This document shows, piece by piece, positions 45,661 to 54,081 of a stretch of DNA of 64,000 bases. The DNA is from RYN-230 sp963720645 (lineage in GTDB: Bacteria; Actinomycetota; Actinomycetes; Streptosporangiales; Streptosporangiaceae): contig CAVRFX010000019.1 of the NCBI GenBank assembly GCA_963720645.1, positions 496,001 to 560,000 on the forward strand, given 5' to 3'. Positions within the stretch are counted from its first letter, which is position 1; every line of letters starts with the position of its first letter. Under the pieces are notes generated by a model that was not told the origin of the DNA, did no database searches, and saw only the letters and a program-made list of their open reading frames with translations. A program made the position numbers and the translations under genes.

Positions 45661-47940
45661 CTGGGCCGATCCGGCCTACGAGTCGTACCTGCCGGCGCAG
45701 ACCATCCTGGCCAGATCGTCCGCCGCGCTGGTGGTCACCGACCCGCTGGGCAATCTGCTCTACGCGAACCCGTTCGCGACCCGGCTGTTCGGCTTCCCCG
45801 CCGACGGGAAGCTGCTCGGCCAGCCGGTGCTCTCCCTCGCGTTCACCGGCGGCTGACGCCAGGAAGGCGGCCGAACTGGCCAAGCAGGTGCTCCGCGGCC
45901 GGGACGGGGACGGCACGTTCGCGGTCATCCGCGCGGACGGCTCCCGGGTGTTCGTCCGCGCCGAGGCGATGCCGCTGCGGCACCCGTCCGGCTCGATCGA
46001 CGGCATCGTGATCATCGCGCGCGAGGCCAGCCGCCGCAGCAGCCGCCGGGAACGGGACCGGGTCGCGCTGCTGGACCGCATCGGCGAGCAGCTGTCCGGG
46101 TCGCTCGAGCTCACCACGACCTTGCGGCAGGTGGCCGAGACACTGGTCCCGCAGTTCGCCGACCACTGCCTCATCGACCTGGTCCAGGGCGACAAGCTGG
46201 TCCGCCGGGCGCAGACCAACGCGGGCGGCTGGGTCCCGCCGCCGGGCAGCTGGGCCAGGGTCGGGGACCCGATCAGGTACCCGGAGGGTCATTTCTGCCA
46301 GCAGGCCATGACCCAGCCTGGACGCCGTCTGGTCGAGAACCTCGAACGAGATCCAGCCGCCGCGCGCGCCCAGCCCGGCCAGCCTGGCCGCGGCCGAGGA
46401 GGTAGGGCTGCGCTCGGTCGTGGCCGCGCCGCTGGTCGCCCGCGGCGAGCTGCTCGGCGTGATCAGCCTGGCCCTGTCCGGGCTGACCAAGCGGCATGAG
46501 CAGTACTACGACGCGGACGACCGCGACTTCCTCAGCGCGGTGGCCAGCCGGGTGGCGGTGGCCATCGACAACGCGCTGCTGTTCGAGGAGGAACGGCGCA
46601 CCGCGCTGGCGTTCCAGACCAGCCTGCTGCCGCAGGACCTGCCCGCACTGGACGGCCTGGACGTGGCCTGCCGCTACGTGCCCGCCAAGCCGCTCGAGAC
46701 GCACGGCCAGGGCATCCAGACGCAGGTGGGCGGCGACTGGTACGACATCATCCCGCTGTCCGCGGGCCGGGTCGGCATCGTCATCGGTGACGTGGAGGGG
46801 CGCGGGGCCCGGGCCGCGGCCGTGATGGGCCAGCTGCGGGCCGCGCTGCGCGCGTTCGCCCAGGACGACAAGCCGCCCGCGGAGATCCTGCGCAAGCTCG
46901 ATGACTGGTGCCGCACGCTGAGCCCGGCCAAGGCGCGCCCGGACGGCTCGCTCAGCCCGGACCCGCCCATCGTGAGCTGCACCTACCTGGTCTATGACGC
47001 GTGGTCGCGCACGCTGTCCTTCTCCAACGCGGGCCACGACGCGCCGCTGCTCATCGTGGGCGGCGAGGTCGGCGAGCTGGAGATGGAGCACAAGGGGGTG
47101 CTGCTCGGCGTGCGGGGCAAGGGGCTGCCCGGGCTGCCGACCTACCGGGAGGAGACCCGGTATCTGCCCGGCCGGGTCCGGGCCTGGTGCTGTACACCGA
47201 CGGGCTGACCGACCGGCGGCACCGCCCGGACGGGCTGGGCACACTACTCCGAGGACGACGCCCGGCTGATGCTGCACCAGGCGGTGCGCCGGGTGGCGCA
47301 CGGTGACGTGGAGGAGATCGCGCAGGCCGCGCAGGAAGCGGTGCCCGGGGATATCGACGACGACATGGCCATCGTCGCGATCCGCACCTCGCCGGTGGAC
47401 CTGGCCTCCTGGGAAGGCACGTTCCCGGCCGAGCCGATCAAGGTATCCGAGACGCGCAGGCTGGCCGAGGCGACGTTCCGAGTCCTGGGGCATGGAGCCC
47501 GAGCAGGTCGGGCCTGACCTGCCTGCTGGTCTCCGAGGTGGTGACCAACGTGGTGCTGCACACGGCCACGTCGCGGGCACCCCGGCACTCACTCGACCCT
47601 GGAAGTGGCGGGGCCGCGGACCCAGGGCCATGCCGGGCCTGGTGGCCGGGTGGGCGCCCGTCCGAGCCGGGTGACGAAGGCCCGGGCGCGGCAGGGCAAG
47701 ACGTTCAGCCTGCGGCTGCGCCGCGGCCGCGACGCGGTCTGGGTGGAGGTGTTCGACAACGACATGCGGCTGCCGCGGATCCGCAGCGCGGGGGAGACCG
47801 ACGAGGGCGGCCGCGGGCTGTACCTGGTCGACCAGCTGGCCACCCGCTGGGGGTCCCGGCCGACCCGGGACGGCAAGGCGGTCTGGTTCGAGATGCCGCT
47901 GCGGCGCGACTATCCGGGGCGGCCCCTGACCCCCGTCGCC
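45653..47940 (+). CDS. PAS-GAF-SpoIIE (PP2C) phosphatase with C-terminal HATPase, frameshifted
   Basis: Multidomain stress-signalling phosphatase of roughly 750 aa. In order: a PAS domain (LARSSAALVVTDPLGNLLYAN, shown in part), a GAF domain (about 46090-46600, DRIGEQLSGSLELTTTLRQV), the SpoIIE/PP2C domain (TQVGGDWYDIIPLSAGRVGI, VIGDVEGRGARAAAVMGQLR, IDDDMAIVAIRTSP) with its metal-binding Asp residues, and a HATPase_c module (LLVSEVVTNVVLHTATS, GGRGLYLVDQLATRWGS). Frame changes near 45850, 46345, 47180, 47250, 47495 and 47590-47690 interrupt it. Such proteins dephosphorylate anti-sigma-factor antagonists; the HATPase part may be the matching anti-sigma kinase. The exact end is unclear. Confidence 0.83.
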
Positions 47941-48004
47941 GCTTCGCGCCGAGCGGCTCTCGGTGGGGACACGGCTTCGCCGCGCCCCGCCTCGCCGGCG
48001 ATCC

Positions 48005-48177
48005 TTAGTGTCCCTTCTTGGAAGGCCCACAGGACGAGGAGGCCGATCACGATGGCGATGATGGTGACGCCCAGGTCCGGCCGGTGGCGTTGCCCATCCC
48101 CAGCCGCGCCGCGCCCGGGACAGGAAGAACGCCAGCAGGGCGGCGATGAGCACCAGCAGGATGATCCCACTCGTCAT
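48005..48177 (-). CDS. Small two-helix membrane protein, frameshifted
   Basis: ATG 48177 begins MTSGIILLVLIAALLAFFLS with RARRG, one membrane helix plus a basic stop. A second frame continues VTIIAIVIGLLVLWAFQEG, a second helix. About 55 aa after one or two corrections. The stop given (48005-48007) is in the frame ending PSKKGH; another frame reads further. Function unknown. It overlaps the 3' end of the MerR gene. Confidence 0.5.
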
Positions 48178-48674
48178 CCCGGCCTCCGCAGCTCGCTCCG
48201 GGCGGCCGGCACTGGGGGCTGCCGGGTCGGCCACTGGTAACGAGCATAAGGCCGGCCAGGCCACCGAACCCGTGCGCAGATCGAGCGGGATCGAGCCTGG
48301 CCGTCCCGTCCGGGTCGATCCACACAGTCGCGGAGCTTGCGCAACACCGCCACCTGCCGGTCCAGCGCCTGGATCCGGTCCTCCACCAGCTGGGCGGCCC
48401 TGGCCCGCTGCCCCGGCGCGATCGTCCGGCCCAGGGCCAGCCGGGCCAGCGGCTTGACCTCCTCCAGCCGGAAGCCCAGATCCTTCAGGGCCAGCGCGGT
48501 CTCGATGTAACCGCAGTACTCGCGCGGGTACTTGCGGGTGCCGCCGCTGGTCCGGCGCGGTTCGGGCAGGATCCCGAGCTCCTCGTAGTAGCGGATGGTC
48601 CGGCTGCTCACGCCCGCGGCCTTGGCCAGCTGGCCGATGCTGACCAGGCCGGAGATGTCGTCGATGGTGTCCAT
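48174..48674 (-). CDS. MerR-family transcriptional regulator
   Basis: Up to 166 aa. The N-terminal winged helix SIGQLAKAAGVSSRTIRYYE, with ELGILPEPRRTSGGTRKYP, is textbook MerR. It is followed by helix TALALKDLGFRLEEVKPLARL and a coiled coil to LDRQVAVLRKLRDCVD near residue 118. Residues after that are Arg/Pro-rich and probably out of frame, so the natural end may be earlier or shifted. No Cys cluster typical of metal sensors is seen. Upstream (48741-48775) lie repeated CAGTAATC boxes, a likely self-operator. Effector unknown. Confidence 0.82.
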   Translation of the reverse strand: MDTIDDISGLVSIGQLAKAAGVSSRTIRYYEELGILPEPRRTSGGTRKYPREYCGYIETALALKDLGFRLEEVKPLARLALGRTIAPGQRARAAQLVEDRIQALDRQVAVLRKLRDCVDRPGRDGQARSRSICARVRWPGRPYARYQWPTRQPPVPAARSELRRPG

Positions 48675-48740
48675 GGTGCTGCGTCCCCCGGGTCTGCCCC
48701 CTCGCGTGGGCCATCCGCTGGCCCCGCGTTCGGATGCGCT

Positions 48741-48775
48741 CAGTAATCAGTAATCACGGATAGTAGCGATTACTG
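48741..48775. promoter_or_regulatory. Putative MerR operator: two direct and one inverted CAGTAATC box
   Basis: CAGTAATC at 48741 and again at 48748 (sharing one base), and its reverse complement GATTACTG at 48768-48775. The site lies 67-100 bp upstream of the MerR start, in an AT-rich island within very GC-rich DNA. Confidence 0.6.
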
Positions 48776-48878
48776 ATCACCGGCAGGGTGATTCCCAGGT
48801 CAAGCGGGCAACGGGGAATCGCCGCGGGGCCGGGCAGCCTGCTGGCCCGTCTTCCGGGATTGAAGAAATATCCAACTT

Positions 48879-48927
48879 GACTCAGAGGTTTCCTGTAAAT
48901 GGAAAATGTAGTAACCTGGACTCAGAG
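48879..48927. promoter_or_regulatory. Direct repeat GACTCAGAG upstream of hsp20
   Basis: GACTCAGAG at 48879-48887 and 48919-48927, exactly 40 bp apart, in AT-rich DNA before the hsp20 start at 48961. The first is part of CTTGACTCAG, loosely like a half of the HspR (HAIR) consensus CTTGAGT-N7-ACTCAAG, but no full HAIR is present. Confidence 0.45.
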
Positions 48928-48960
48928 ATGAGTTCTTGTTCTTGCCTGGAGGCGAGCTTC

Positions 48961-49404
48961 ATGTTGCTGACCACCTTTGACCCCTTCACCAGGGATTTCG
49001 ACCGGATGATCGACCGGGCGTTCGGCCCGGCCTGGTCCTCGTTCCGCACGGGCACTGCCGCGGGCATGCCGATGGACGCCACCCGCACCGAGGACGGCCT
49101 CGTGCTGCGCTTCGACCTGCCGGGGATCGACCCCGCCAGCATCGAGGTCACCGTGGACCGCGGTGTCCTGACCGTCAGCGCCAAGCGGGACGAGGAGCTG
49201 GCCGAGGGCGAGAAGCCGTACGTCCGCGAGCGCGTGACCGGCACCTTCTCCCGCCGGATCCGGCTCGGTAACGCGATCGACTCCGAGAAGGTCGAGGCGG
49301 GATACGAGCACGGCGTGCTGACCGTGCGGGTGCCCCTCGCCGAGACGGCCAAGCCGCGGAAGGTCGAGATCCAGACCGAGGCGCCGAAGGGCCTGACCGC
49401 CTGA
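48961..49404 (+). CDS. Small heat-shock protein Hsp20/alpha-crystallin family
   Basis: Protein of 147 aa of the HSP18 class. MLLTTFDPFTRDFDRMIDRAF is the short N-terminal arm (first 20 residues shown in part), then the alpha-crystallin domain with GLVLRFDLPGIDPASIEV, VSAKRDEELAEGEKP and RLGNAIDSEKVEAGYEHGVL, followed by LTVRVPLAETAKPRKVEI, the A-x-x-x-n-G-v-L core of the family. ATG 48961 is chosen because it gives the standard opening; upstream in-frame ATGs add an odd Cys-rich stretch. It is followed 125 bp later by an HspR-like MerR gene that may regulate it. Confidence 0.93.
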   Translation: MLLTTFDPFTRDFDRMIDRAFGPAWSSFRTGTAAGMPMDATRTEDGLVLRFDLPGIDPASIEVTVDRGVLTVSAKRDEELAEGEKPYVRERVTGTFSRRIRLGNAIDSEKVEAGYEHGVLTVRVPLAETAKPRKVEIQTEAPKGLTA

Positions 49405-49528
49405 TCGAGCACTTCGCAACGCGCTGACCGGCGGGCCCGGGCGATGAGCCCGGGGCCGGGGAGCGCCGGCCGTAGGATTCACATCCGCCGGGCCCGGACA
49501 GCCAGCCTGTCCGGGCCCGCGGTTCACT

Positions 49529-49897
49529 ATGGAGACAGTCATGCCGTCGCTGCCGATCGATGACGAGAACCTGCCCCTGTTCACCGTCGGGCAGGTCTCC
49601 ACCATGCTCGAGATCCAGCAGGCCTTCCTGCGCCGGCTCGACGAGTTCGGGGTGGTGCAGCCGTCCCGGTCCAGCGGCGGGCAGCGCCGGTACACCCGCA
49701 ACGAGATCACCGTGGTCCAGTACGTGGTGCGGCTGGCCGACGAGGGGATGACCCTGCAGTCGATCCGCCGGGTCCTGGAGCTGGAACAGCGGATCAGGGC
49801 GCTGGAGGCGGAGTGCGACGCGCTCCGCGAGGCACTGCGGGAAGCCCGGCAGCACCCCCCGGTCCGCCGCGGGGCAGGCGGGCCGTCGGCCGGCTAG
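49529..49897 (+). CDS. MerR/HspR-type regulator
   Basis: Protein of 122 aa. PLFTVGQVSTMLEIQQAFLR, RLDEFGVVQPSRSSGGQRRY and TRNEITVVQYVVRLADEGMT form the MerR winged helix, with the pattern seen in HspR. LQSIRRVLELEQRIRALEAE is the start of the coiled coil. The start may be ATG 49529 or ATG 49541. It lies just downstream of hsp20 on the same strand, so autoregulated heat-shock control is likely. Its end abuts, on the other strand, the remnant conjugative-element gene. Confidence 0.8.
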   Translation: METVMPSLPIDDENLPLFTVGQVSTMLEIQQAFLRRLDEFGVVQPSRSSGGQRRYTRNEITVVQYVVRLADEGMTLQSIRRVLELEQRIRALEAECDALREALREARQHPPVRRGAGGPSAG

Positions 49898-50543
49898 CCG
49901 TAGTCGGCGCCGGCCGGCCCCTGGGTGAGTTCGGCATCGTGAAGGGTTGCCGGGACTGGTCCTCGTTGCGGGAACATTGGTCTGGCGGATGGTGCGGGAC
50001 CTCCGGCGGCCCGGCGCGCCGGATCACGTCGAGCGTGAGCAGGTGGGCGTGGCCCGCGTCCCCCGTCACCCGGATGTCAGCCGCCCAGCAGGCAGCCGCG
50101 AGGATGTCCCGGGCCGAGCGGAGATCCGCCACCACGATCCCCGCCGGGCACCAGAGGCGCACTCTCTCACCGAACGGCTGGCGGGTGGTGCGCAGGATGG
50201 CCGGCAGGCGTCCGCTCCGGGAGTGGATGCGGGCCTGCACGAACCCCGCGCGCAGCCGGTGCGGGGTGATGATCCGCCAGGCCGCGGTGACGACGGCGTG
50301 CCGGGTGGGCGGCCAGCAGCAGCACACGCCGAGGGTGGCGAGGGTGCCCAGGACGGTCGGCCCGGTACCTAGCGCGCGGGCCAGCACGATGAGCGCGCCC
50401 GCCAGGGCCGCCACGATGCCGAGTTCATAGCGCCACCACCACAGGTAGCCGGGCACGGTGGCGTGGCGGCCCGGCCGGAACCTGGTTTCCAGCTCGGCCA
50501 GCAGCCACGCCTCGCTCCGCCGGTGCGCCCGTGTCCTATGCAT
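49794..50543 (-). CDS. Membrane protein typical of actinomycete integrative conjugative elements, probable remnant
   Basis: ATG 50543 starts MHRTRAHRRSEAWLLAELET. Two membrane helices follow (about residues 35-80, IVAALAGALIVLARALGTGP and LGTLATLGVCCCWPPTRHAV), then FVQARIHSRSGRLPAILRTT, PFGERVRLWCPAGIVVADLRSAR and DILAAACWAADIRVTGD. This is a pattern I recall from proteins encoded before the TraB/FtsK-like transfer gene of such elements. No natural stop is found before the frame runs antisense into the HspR-like gene, so its true end is probably lost at the element border. No traB follows. Confidence 0.55.
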   Translation of the reverse strand: MHRTRAHRRSEAWLLAELETRFRPGRHATVPGYLWWWRYELGIVAALAGALIVLARALGTGPTVLGTLATLGVCCCWPPTRHAVVTAAWRIITPHRLRAGFVQARIHSRSGRLPAILRTTRQPFGERVRLWCPAGIVVADLRSARDILAAACWAADIRVTGDAGHAHLLTLDVIRRAGPPEVPHHPPDQCSRNEDQSRQPFTMPNSPRGRPAPTTASRPTARLPRGGPGGAAGLPAVPRGARRTPPPAP

Positions 50544-50847
50544 GGCCGGTGCCGTCCGGGGCGGGGGCGCGGGCCGCCCGGGCCAGGAAGCAGTCGAAAC
50601 GCGGATCCCGGTACCGCCGGCCGAGGCCCCGGTGTACCGGGGTGACCTGCCAGCCATGCCGCTGGGCCAGCACGTCCGCGTCGGCGTGCAGGTACTGGCC
50701 GATCCGGGTCCGGGTTAGCCGAATGATTGGGATGACCCAGACCTTGTATTTGGCTATGCCGATGCTAGGGTTACACAAAGCACTGATCCTTTCGCTCTTG
50801 CCTGAGCCGCGGGTTTGGTGTTTGCAACGGGACCGATGTGACAGCAT
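50536..50847 (-). CDS. Small protein of the same conjugative-element remnant
   Basis: Frame of 103 aa whose credible part is KYKVWVIPIIRLTRTRIGQY, LHADADVLAQRHGWQVTPVH and RGLGRRYRDPRFDCFLARAA. It overlaps the start of the following membrane-protein gene, as in a coupled operon. The ATG at 50847 lies in a hairpin and is doubtful; TTG 50778 is another candidate. Function unknown. Together with its neighbour it marks an old element border next to the HspR-like gene. Confidence 0.5.
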   Translation of the reverse strand: MLSHRSRCKHQTRGSGKSERISALCNPSIGIAKYKVWVIPIIRLTRTRIGQYLHADADVLAQRHGWQVTPVHRGLGRRYRDPRFDCFLARAARAPAPDGTGHA

Positions 50848-50855
50848 CGGTCCCG
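50828..50855. terminator. Strong hairpin upstream of the element remnant
   Basis: CGGGACCGATG and CATCGGTCCCG are a perfect 11-bp inverted repeat with a 6-nt loop. It could terminate transcription on either strand. DNA to the right is much less GC-rich. Confidence 0.6.
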
Positions 50856-51187
50856 CTTCGTTTGGCAGCCATGGATGATGCGTCCGCGCGGCGCATTATG
50901 CTGGCCGACCGTGCGATCCAGGCTTACGTCCTGTCTGGTGCAATGCGGTAATGTGGCGGATTCAATATCCCTCCTCTCCGCTGCCGATCTCGGTGCCCAC
51001 CAACGAGCGACGTGACACCCGTTAAGCTCCCTGGCCCGCTTGGATGGCTAGCCTGGTTTGAGAATACTTTCTGTATGTCAAAAATGGTGATCTTAATCGT
51101 CTATTGGCAAGTGCCACTTCTGGCTAGACTTTGATAGCTGTTTGACCCTGTGCTGGGTATAGACGGGTGACGCTTAGGGAGGGAGAC
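50856..51187. other. Lower-GC intergenic region
   Basis: 332 bp with several AT-rich patches (for example 51061-51110) ahead of the XRE gene. I see no ORF or RNA gene. Composition clearly departs from the rest of the window. Confidence 0.5.
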
Positions 51188-52053
51188 GTGACTGGAGTGA
51201 CTGGAGTCCGCAGCCCTACTGTTCGCCGCCGCGAGCTCGGTACCAGGTTGCGAGCGCACCGGGCCGAGGCGAATCTCACCGTTGACCAGGTCGCGGAGCG
51301 GCTCCTGTGCTCGCCGAGCAAGATCTCCCGCCTGGAGACCGGCGCCCGCGGTGCGAGTGCCCGGGATATCCGGGATCTCTGTGACCTGTACGAGGTGCCC
51401 CAGGCGGAGCGCGACCACCTGGCCAATCTCGCCAGGGAAGGCCGTGACCAAGCATGGTGGCAGCCGTTTGACCTGCCCTACGCCACCTATGTCGGCCTGG
51501 AGGCGGCGGCTGTCCTGATCAGTGATTACCAGCCGGGCGCGTTCCCGGGCTTGCTGCAGACCCCTGCCTACGCCCGGGCGGTCCATGTCAGTGCTATACC
51601 GCCGCTCAACTCTGAGGTGATCGACCAGCGCATCGAGTCGCGCTGGCTGCGCCAGGAAGTCCTGAGACGCCAGAAGCCACCACATCTCAAAGCCGTCATT
51701 GATGAAGCGGTGCTGCATCGCGTGGTGGGCGGCCCTGGAGTCATGCGTGAGCAGTTGCAGCACATGATCGCGGCTAATGAGATGGCACAGGTTGACGTCC
51801 GGATCCTGCCGTACAGCGCTGGTTCACATCCCGCGCTCAATAGTACGTTCGTCATCCTGGAATTTGAGGACCCAGTACCAGGGGTTGTCTATGTTGATGG
51901 GCTGGTGGGCCAGATATATCTGGAGCGGCCGGCAAGACTTCCATCGATACAAGGAAGTGTTCGAGCGGTTGAAGGGAGCTTTCGCTGAGGCCAGCCGAGA
52001 CGGGGAAACTGTTTGTGAAGATGCGTGATTATTATGCGAATAAGGGCAAGTAG
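51188..52053 (+). CDS. Scr1-type XRE regulator (HTH plus DUF5753), frameshifted at the C-terminus
   Basis: GTG 51188 has AGGGAGGGAG directly upstream. The N-terminus is an XRE helix-turn-helix (RRRELGTRLRAHRAEANLTV, AERLLCSPSKISRLETGARG). The rest is the DUF5753 effector domain (LISDYQPGAFPGLLQTPAYA, VIDEAVLHRVVGGPGVMREQ, VDVRILPYSAGSHPALNSTF). After VDGLVGQIYLERP the frame is lost; family-like text QDFHRYKEVFERLKGAFAEA and then KLFVKMRDYYANKGK follow in two other frames, ending at 52053. In one frame the ORF stops at 51988. These genes are normally paired with a DUF397 gene, found 430 bp downstream. Confidence 0.85.
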
Positions 52054-52482
52054 CTTTCACCGCTCCGCGATACTCCTAGTGGTGCCGTGCCTCCGTTAGG
52101 TGAGCTTAAGCGTCCCGTCTGCGTTCTGCGGCCTGGACATAGGCGCTTTCCGGCTCGTTACGCCATCCTGCGCGATCTTGGGGTACCGACCCCGTTGCAA
52201 GTCGGCGGTTCGTAGCGCGGTGCACTCTCATCCTGGAGTACCATCCGTTAATTGAACGGCTAGATCAAAAGGAGGGTCGGCCCGACCCAGAGCTAGAAGC
52301 CCTGTGTAAGGGTTTATGTGTATTTCTTCCGGGCCTTGGGTCGCGCCTGGCTGGAAGAAGTGCGGTCTTCACCTGGGTTGGGTTGACTGGTTGCATTAAG
52401 AGTCGGGTTGCAGGCCTCAGCTATGTGAGATTCTCCGATGGTCTAGGTGGGAGTTAAACACTCGCGGACTTTAGGTGAACGC
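52054..52482. other. Lower-GC gap between the XRE and DUF397 genes
   Basis: 429 bp with no convincing ORF. In most genomes these two genes adjoin, so this may be an insertion scar. It contains a stretch with many stops on all frames. Confidence 0.4.
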
Positions 52483-52689
52483 ATGTCTGTTAATCCATCG
52501 GAACCGAAATGGCGTAAGGCGCAAAGTAGTGTTAACAATGGCGCTTGCGTAGAAGTGGCCGACGCAGACGGCATGATCGCCGTGCGTGATTCCAAAGACC
52601 CGGGCGGCCCAGTTCTCATGTATACCCGGCGCGACTGGGCCGTTTTCCTGGATGTCGCGAAAAAGGGAAAATTCGACCCTCTCGGCTGA
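52483..52689 (+). CDS. DUF397 protein
   Basis: Protein of 68 aa starting at ATG 52483. PKWRKAQSSVNNGACVEVAD, VRDSKDPGGPVLMYTRRDW and FLDVAKKGKFDPLG are the full DUF397 domain. Such small proteins are encoded next to Scr1-type XRE regulators in actinomycetes and are thought to work with them, in some systems as an antitoxin-like or anti-regulator partner. Both genes lie in the lower-GC island, pointing to joint acquisition. Confidence 0.88.
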   Translation: MSVNPSEPKWRKAQSSVNNGACVEVADADGMIAVRDSKDPGGPVLMYTRRDWAVFLDVAKKGKFDPLG

Positions 52690-52703
52690 GGCGGCCTTCC
52701 CGG

Positions 52704-53279
52704 TCAGACGTCGGCGCGGTAGAAGTTGAGGTAGGACCGGGACGGCGTGGGGCCGCGCTGGTCCTGGTAGCGCGAGCCGTACTGGGACGAGCCGTACGGG
52801 TGCTCCGCCGGTGAGCTGGTCCGGAACAGGCATAGCTGGCCGATCTTCATCCCGGGCCAGAGCTTGATCGGGAGCGTGGCCACGTTGGACAGCTCCAGGG
52901 TCACGTGGCCGGAGAAGCCGGGGTCGATCCAGCCCGCTGTGGAGTGGGTCAGCAGGCCGAGCCGCCCCAGCGAGCTCTTGCCTTCCAGCCGCCCCGCCAC
53001 GTCATCGGGCAGCGTCACCACCTCGTAGGTGGACGCGAGCACGAACTCCCCGGGATGCAGGACGAACGGGTCCTTGCCTTCCGTCTCGACCAGCCGGGTC
53101 AGGTCAGGCTGCTCGACAGCGGGATCGATGTGCGGGTAGCGGTGGTTCTCGAAGACCCGGAAGTAGCGGTCCAGCCGCACGTCGATACTGGAGGGCTGGA
53201 TCAGCTCGGGTGCGTACGGATCGAGCCGGACCCGGCCGGAATCGACCTCGGCCCGGATATCACGGTCGGAGAGGAGCAC
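52704..53279 (-). CDS. dcd: dCTP deaminase
   Basis: Enzyme of 191 aa converting dCTP to dUTP, or directly to dUMP in bifunctional types. It starts MLLSDRDIRAEVDSGRVRLD and contains IQPSSIDVRLDRYFRVF, VLHPGEFVLASTYEVV, GRLEGKSSLGRLGLLTHSTA with the catalytic Glu region and nucleotide-binding Ser-Ser-Leu-Gly-Arg, and the C-terminal SSQYGSRYQDQRGPTPSRSY lid over the nucleotide. Length is normal. It directly precedes, in divergent order, the tRNA-Gly gene. Part of the core genome. Confidence 0.95.
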   Translation of the reverse strand: MLLSDRDIRAEVDSGRVRLDPYAPELIQPSSIDVRLDRYFRVFENHRYPHIDPAVEQPDLTRLVETEGKDPFVLHPGEFVLASTYEVVTLPDDVAGRLEGKSSLGRLGLLTHSTAGWIDPGFSGHVTLELSNVATLPIKLWPGMKIGQLCLFRTSSPAEHPYGSSQYGSRYQDQRGPTPSRSYLNFYRADV

Positions 53280-53376
53280 CCTGGCAACCTACCGGCTGAG
53301 CACACCCTGGCGGTCGGCGCTTCCGGTACTATGTCGGGGCGGCGTCAGCGAGCCCGGACGGGCCCTGGCGGGCGTT

Positions 53377-53447
53377 GCGGGTGTAGTTCAATGGTAGAAC
53401 GTCAGCTTCCCAAGCTGATAGTGCGAGTTCGATTCTCGTCACCCGCT
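53377..53447 (+). tRNA. tRNA-Gly (anticodon CCC)
   Basis: Acceptor GCGGGTG pairs CACCCGC; anticodon arm TCAGC-TTCCCAA-GCTGA; T loop TTCGATT. CCA is encoded at 53448-53450. The last 44 bp recur at 57276 and 61313, so the gene is the entry site of two tandem elements. Confidence 0.96.
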
Positions 53448-53450
53448 CCA
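53407..53450 (+). repeat. att copy 1 (tRNA-Gly 3' end)
   Basis: 44 bp from TTCCCAAGCTGATAG to CACCCGCTCCA, identical to copies 2 and 3. This copy is part of the functional tRNA gene. Confidence 0.93.
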
Positions 53451-53466
53451 GAAGCTTCCTTGCAGG

Positions 53467-53940
53467 TCAGCGCCGGTATCCCGAGCGTGGCCCGTTCCCT
53501 CTGCTGGGCAGTTGTTGAACTTCCGTGCCTGTGGGCGCGAGCACGCCCGCCTGGCCGTCGTCATCATCGTCGCCGCGCTGCTCGGCTTGGACGTGAGAGT
53601 CGATCGCGCTTGTAATCGCCTGATCTGCGCCGCGCGCCTCGTGCTGGTAGATCATGGCCGCTCGCTCGCTGTCATGCCCCATCCGCGCCATGAGATCCCG
53701 CAGGCGCGCACCGCTGGCCGCCGCGAACGTGTTGCCCGTATGCCGAAGATCGTGAAAATGCAGACCTTCCGTACCGATCGACCGCACCGCGTACGGCCAG
53801 GCGAACATCTTGTCAAGGCGGCACCGCGTCCGGCGCTCCCCGCGCCGGGCTCTGGCCTTGAGGAGGCCCCGCCCGGCGCGTCCGCGCCGCCCCAGCCTTG
53901 GCGGTCGCGCTGACCTGACCGGCTCACGCCTCGTGCACAT
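53467..53940 (-). pseudogene. Tyrosine integrase, C-terminal fragment
   Basis: Only the end of the catalytic domain is readable: GLHFHDLRHTGNTFAAASGA with the His-x-x-Arg box, then RDLMARMGHDSERAAMIYQH with the nucleophilic Tyr. The frame before GLHFHD is Arg-rich and unlike integrases, so the N-terminal two thirds are lost or shifted. It lies right behind the tRNA-Gly gene on the opposite strand, as expected for the element's own integrase. Not functional as seen. Confidence 0.83.
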
Positions 53941-54081
53941 TGCTGCGCCGCGTGGCCGTCTGCACGGCTTACCGGTGGCCTGGCGAATGCTCGGTCAGGT
54001 GCGGCTGTTCGCGGGCCGGGAGTTTAGAGGCGCTGCTGCTGGCTGGGCTTGTTAAGGTCCAAGGAAATGAGGAGGGTGGCT

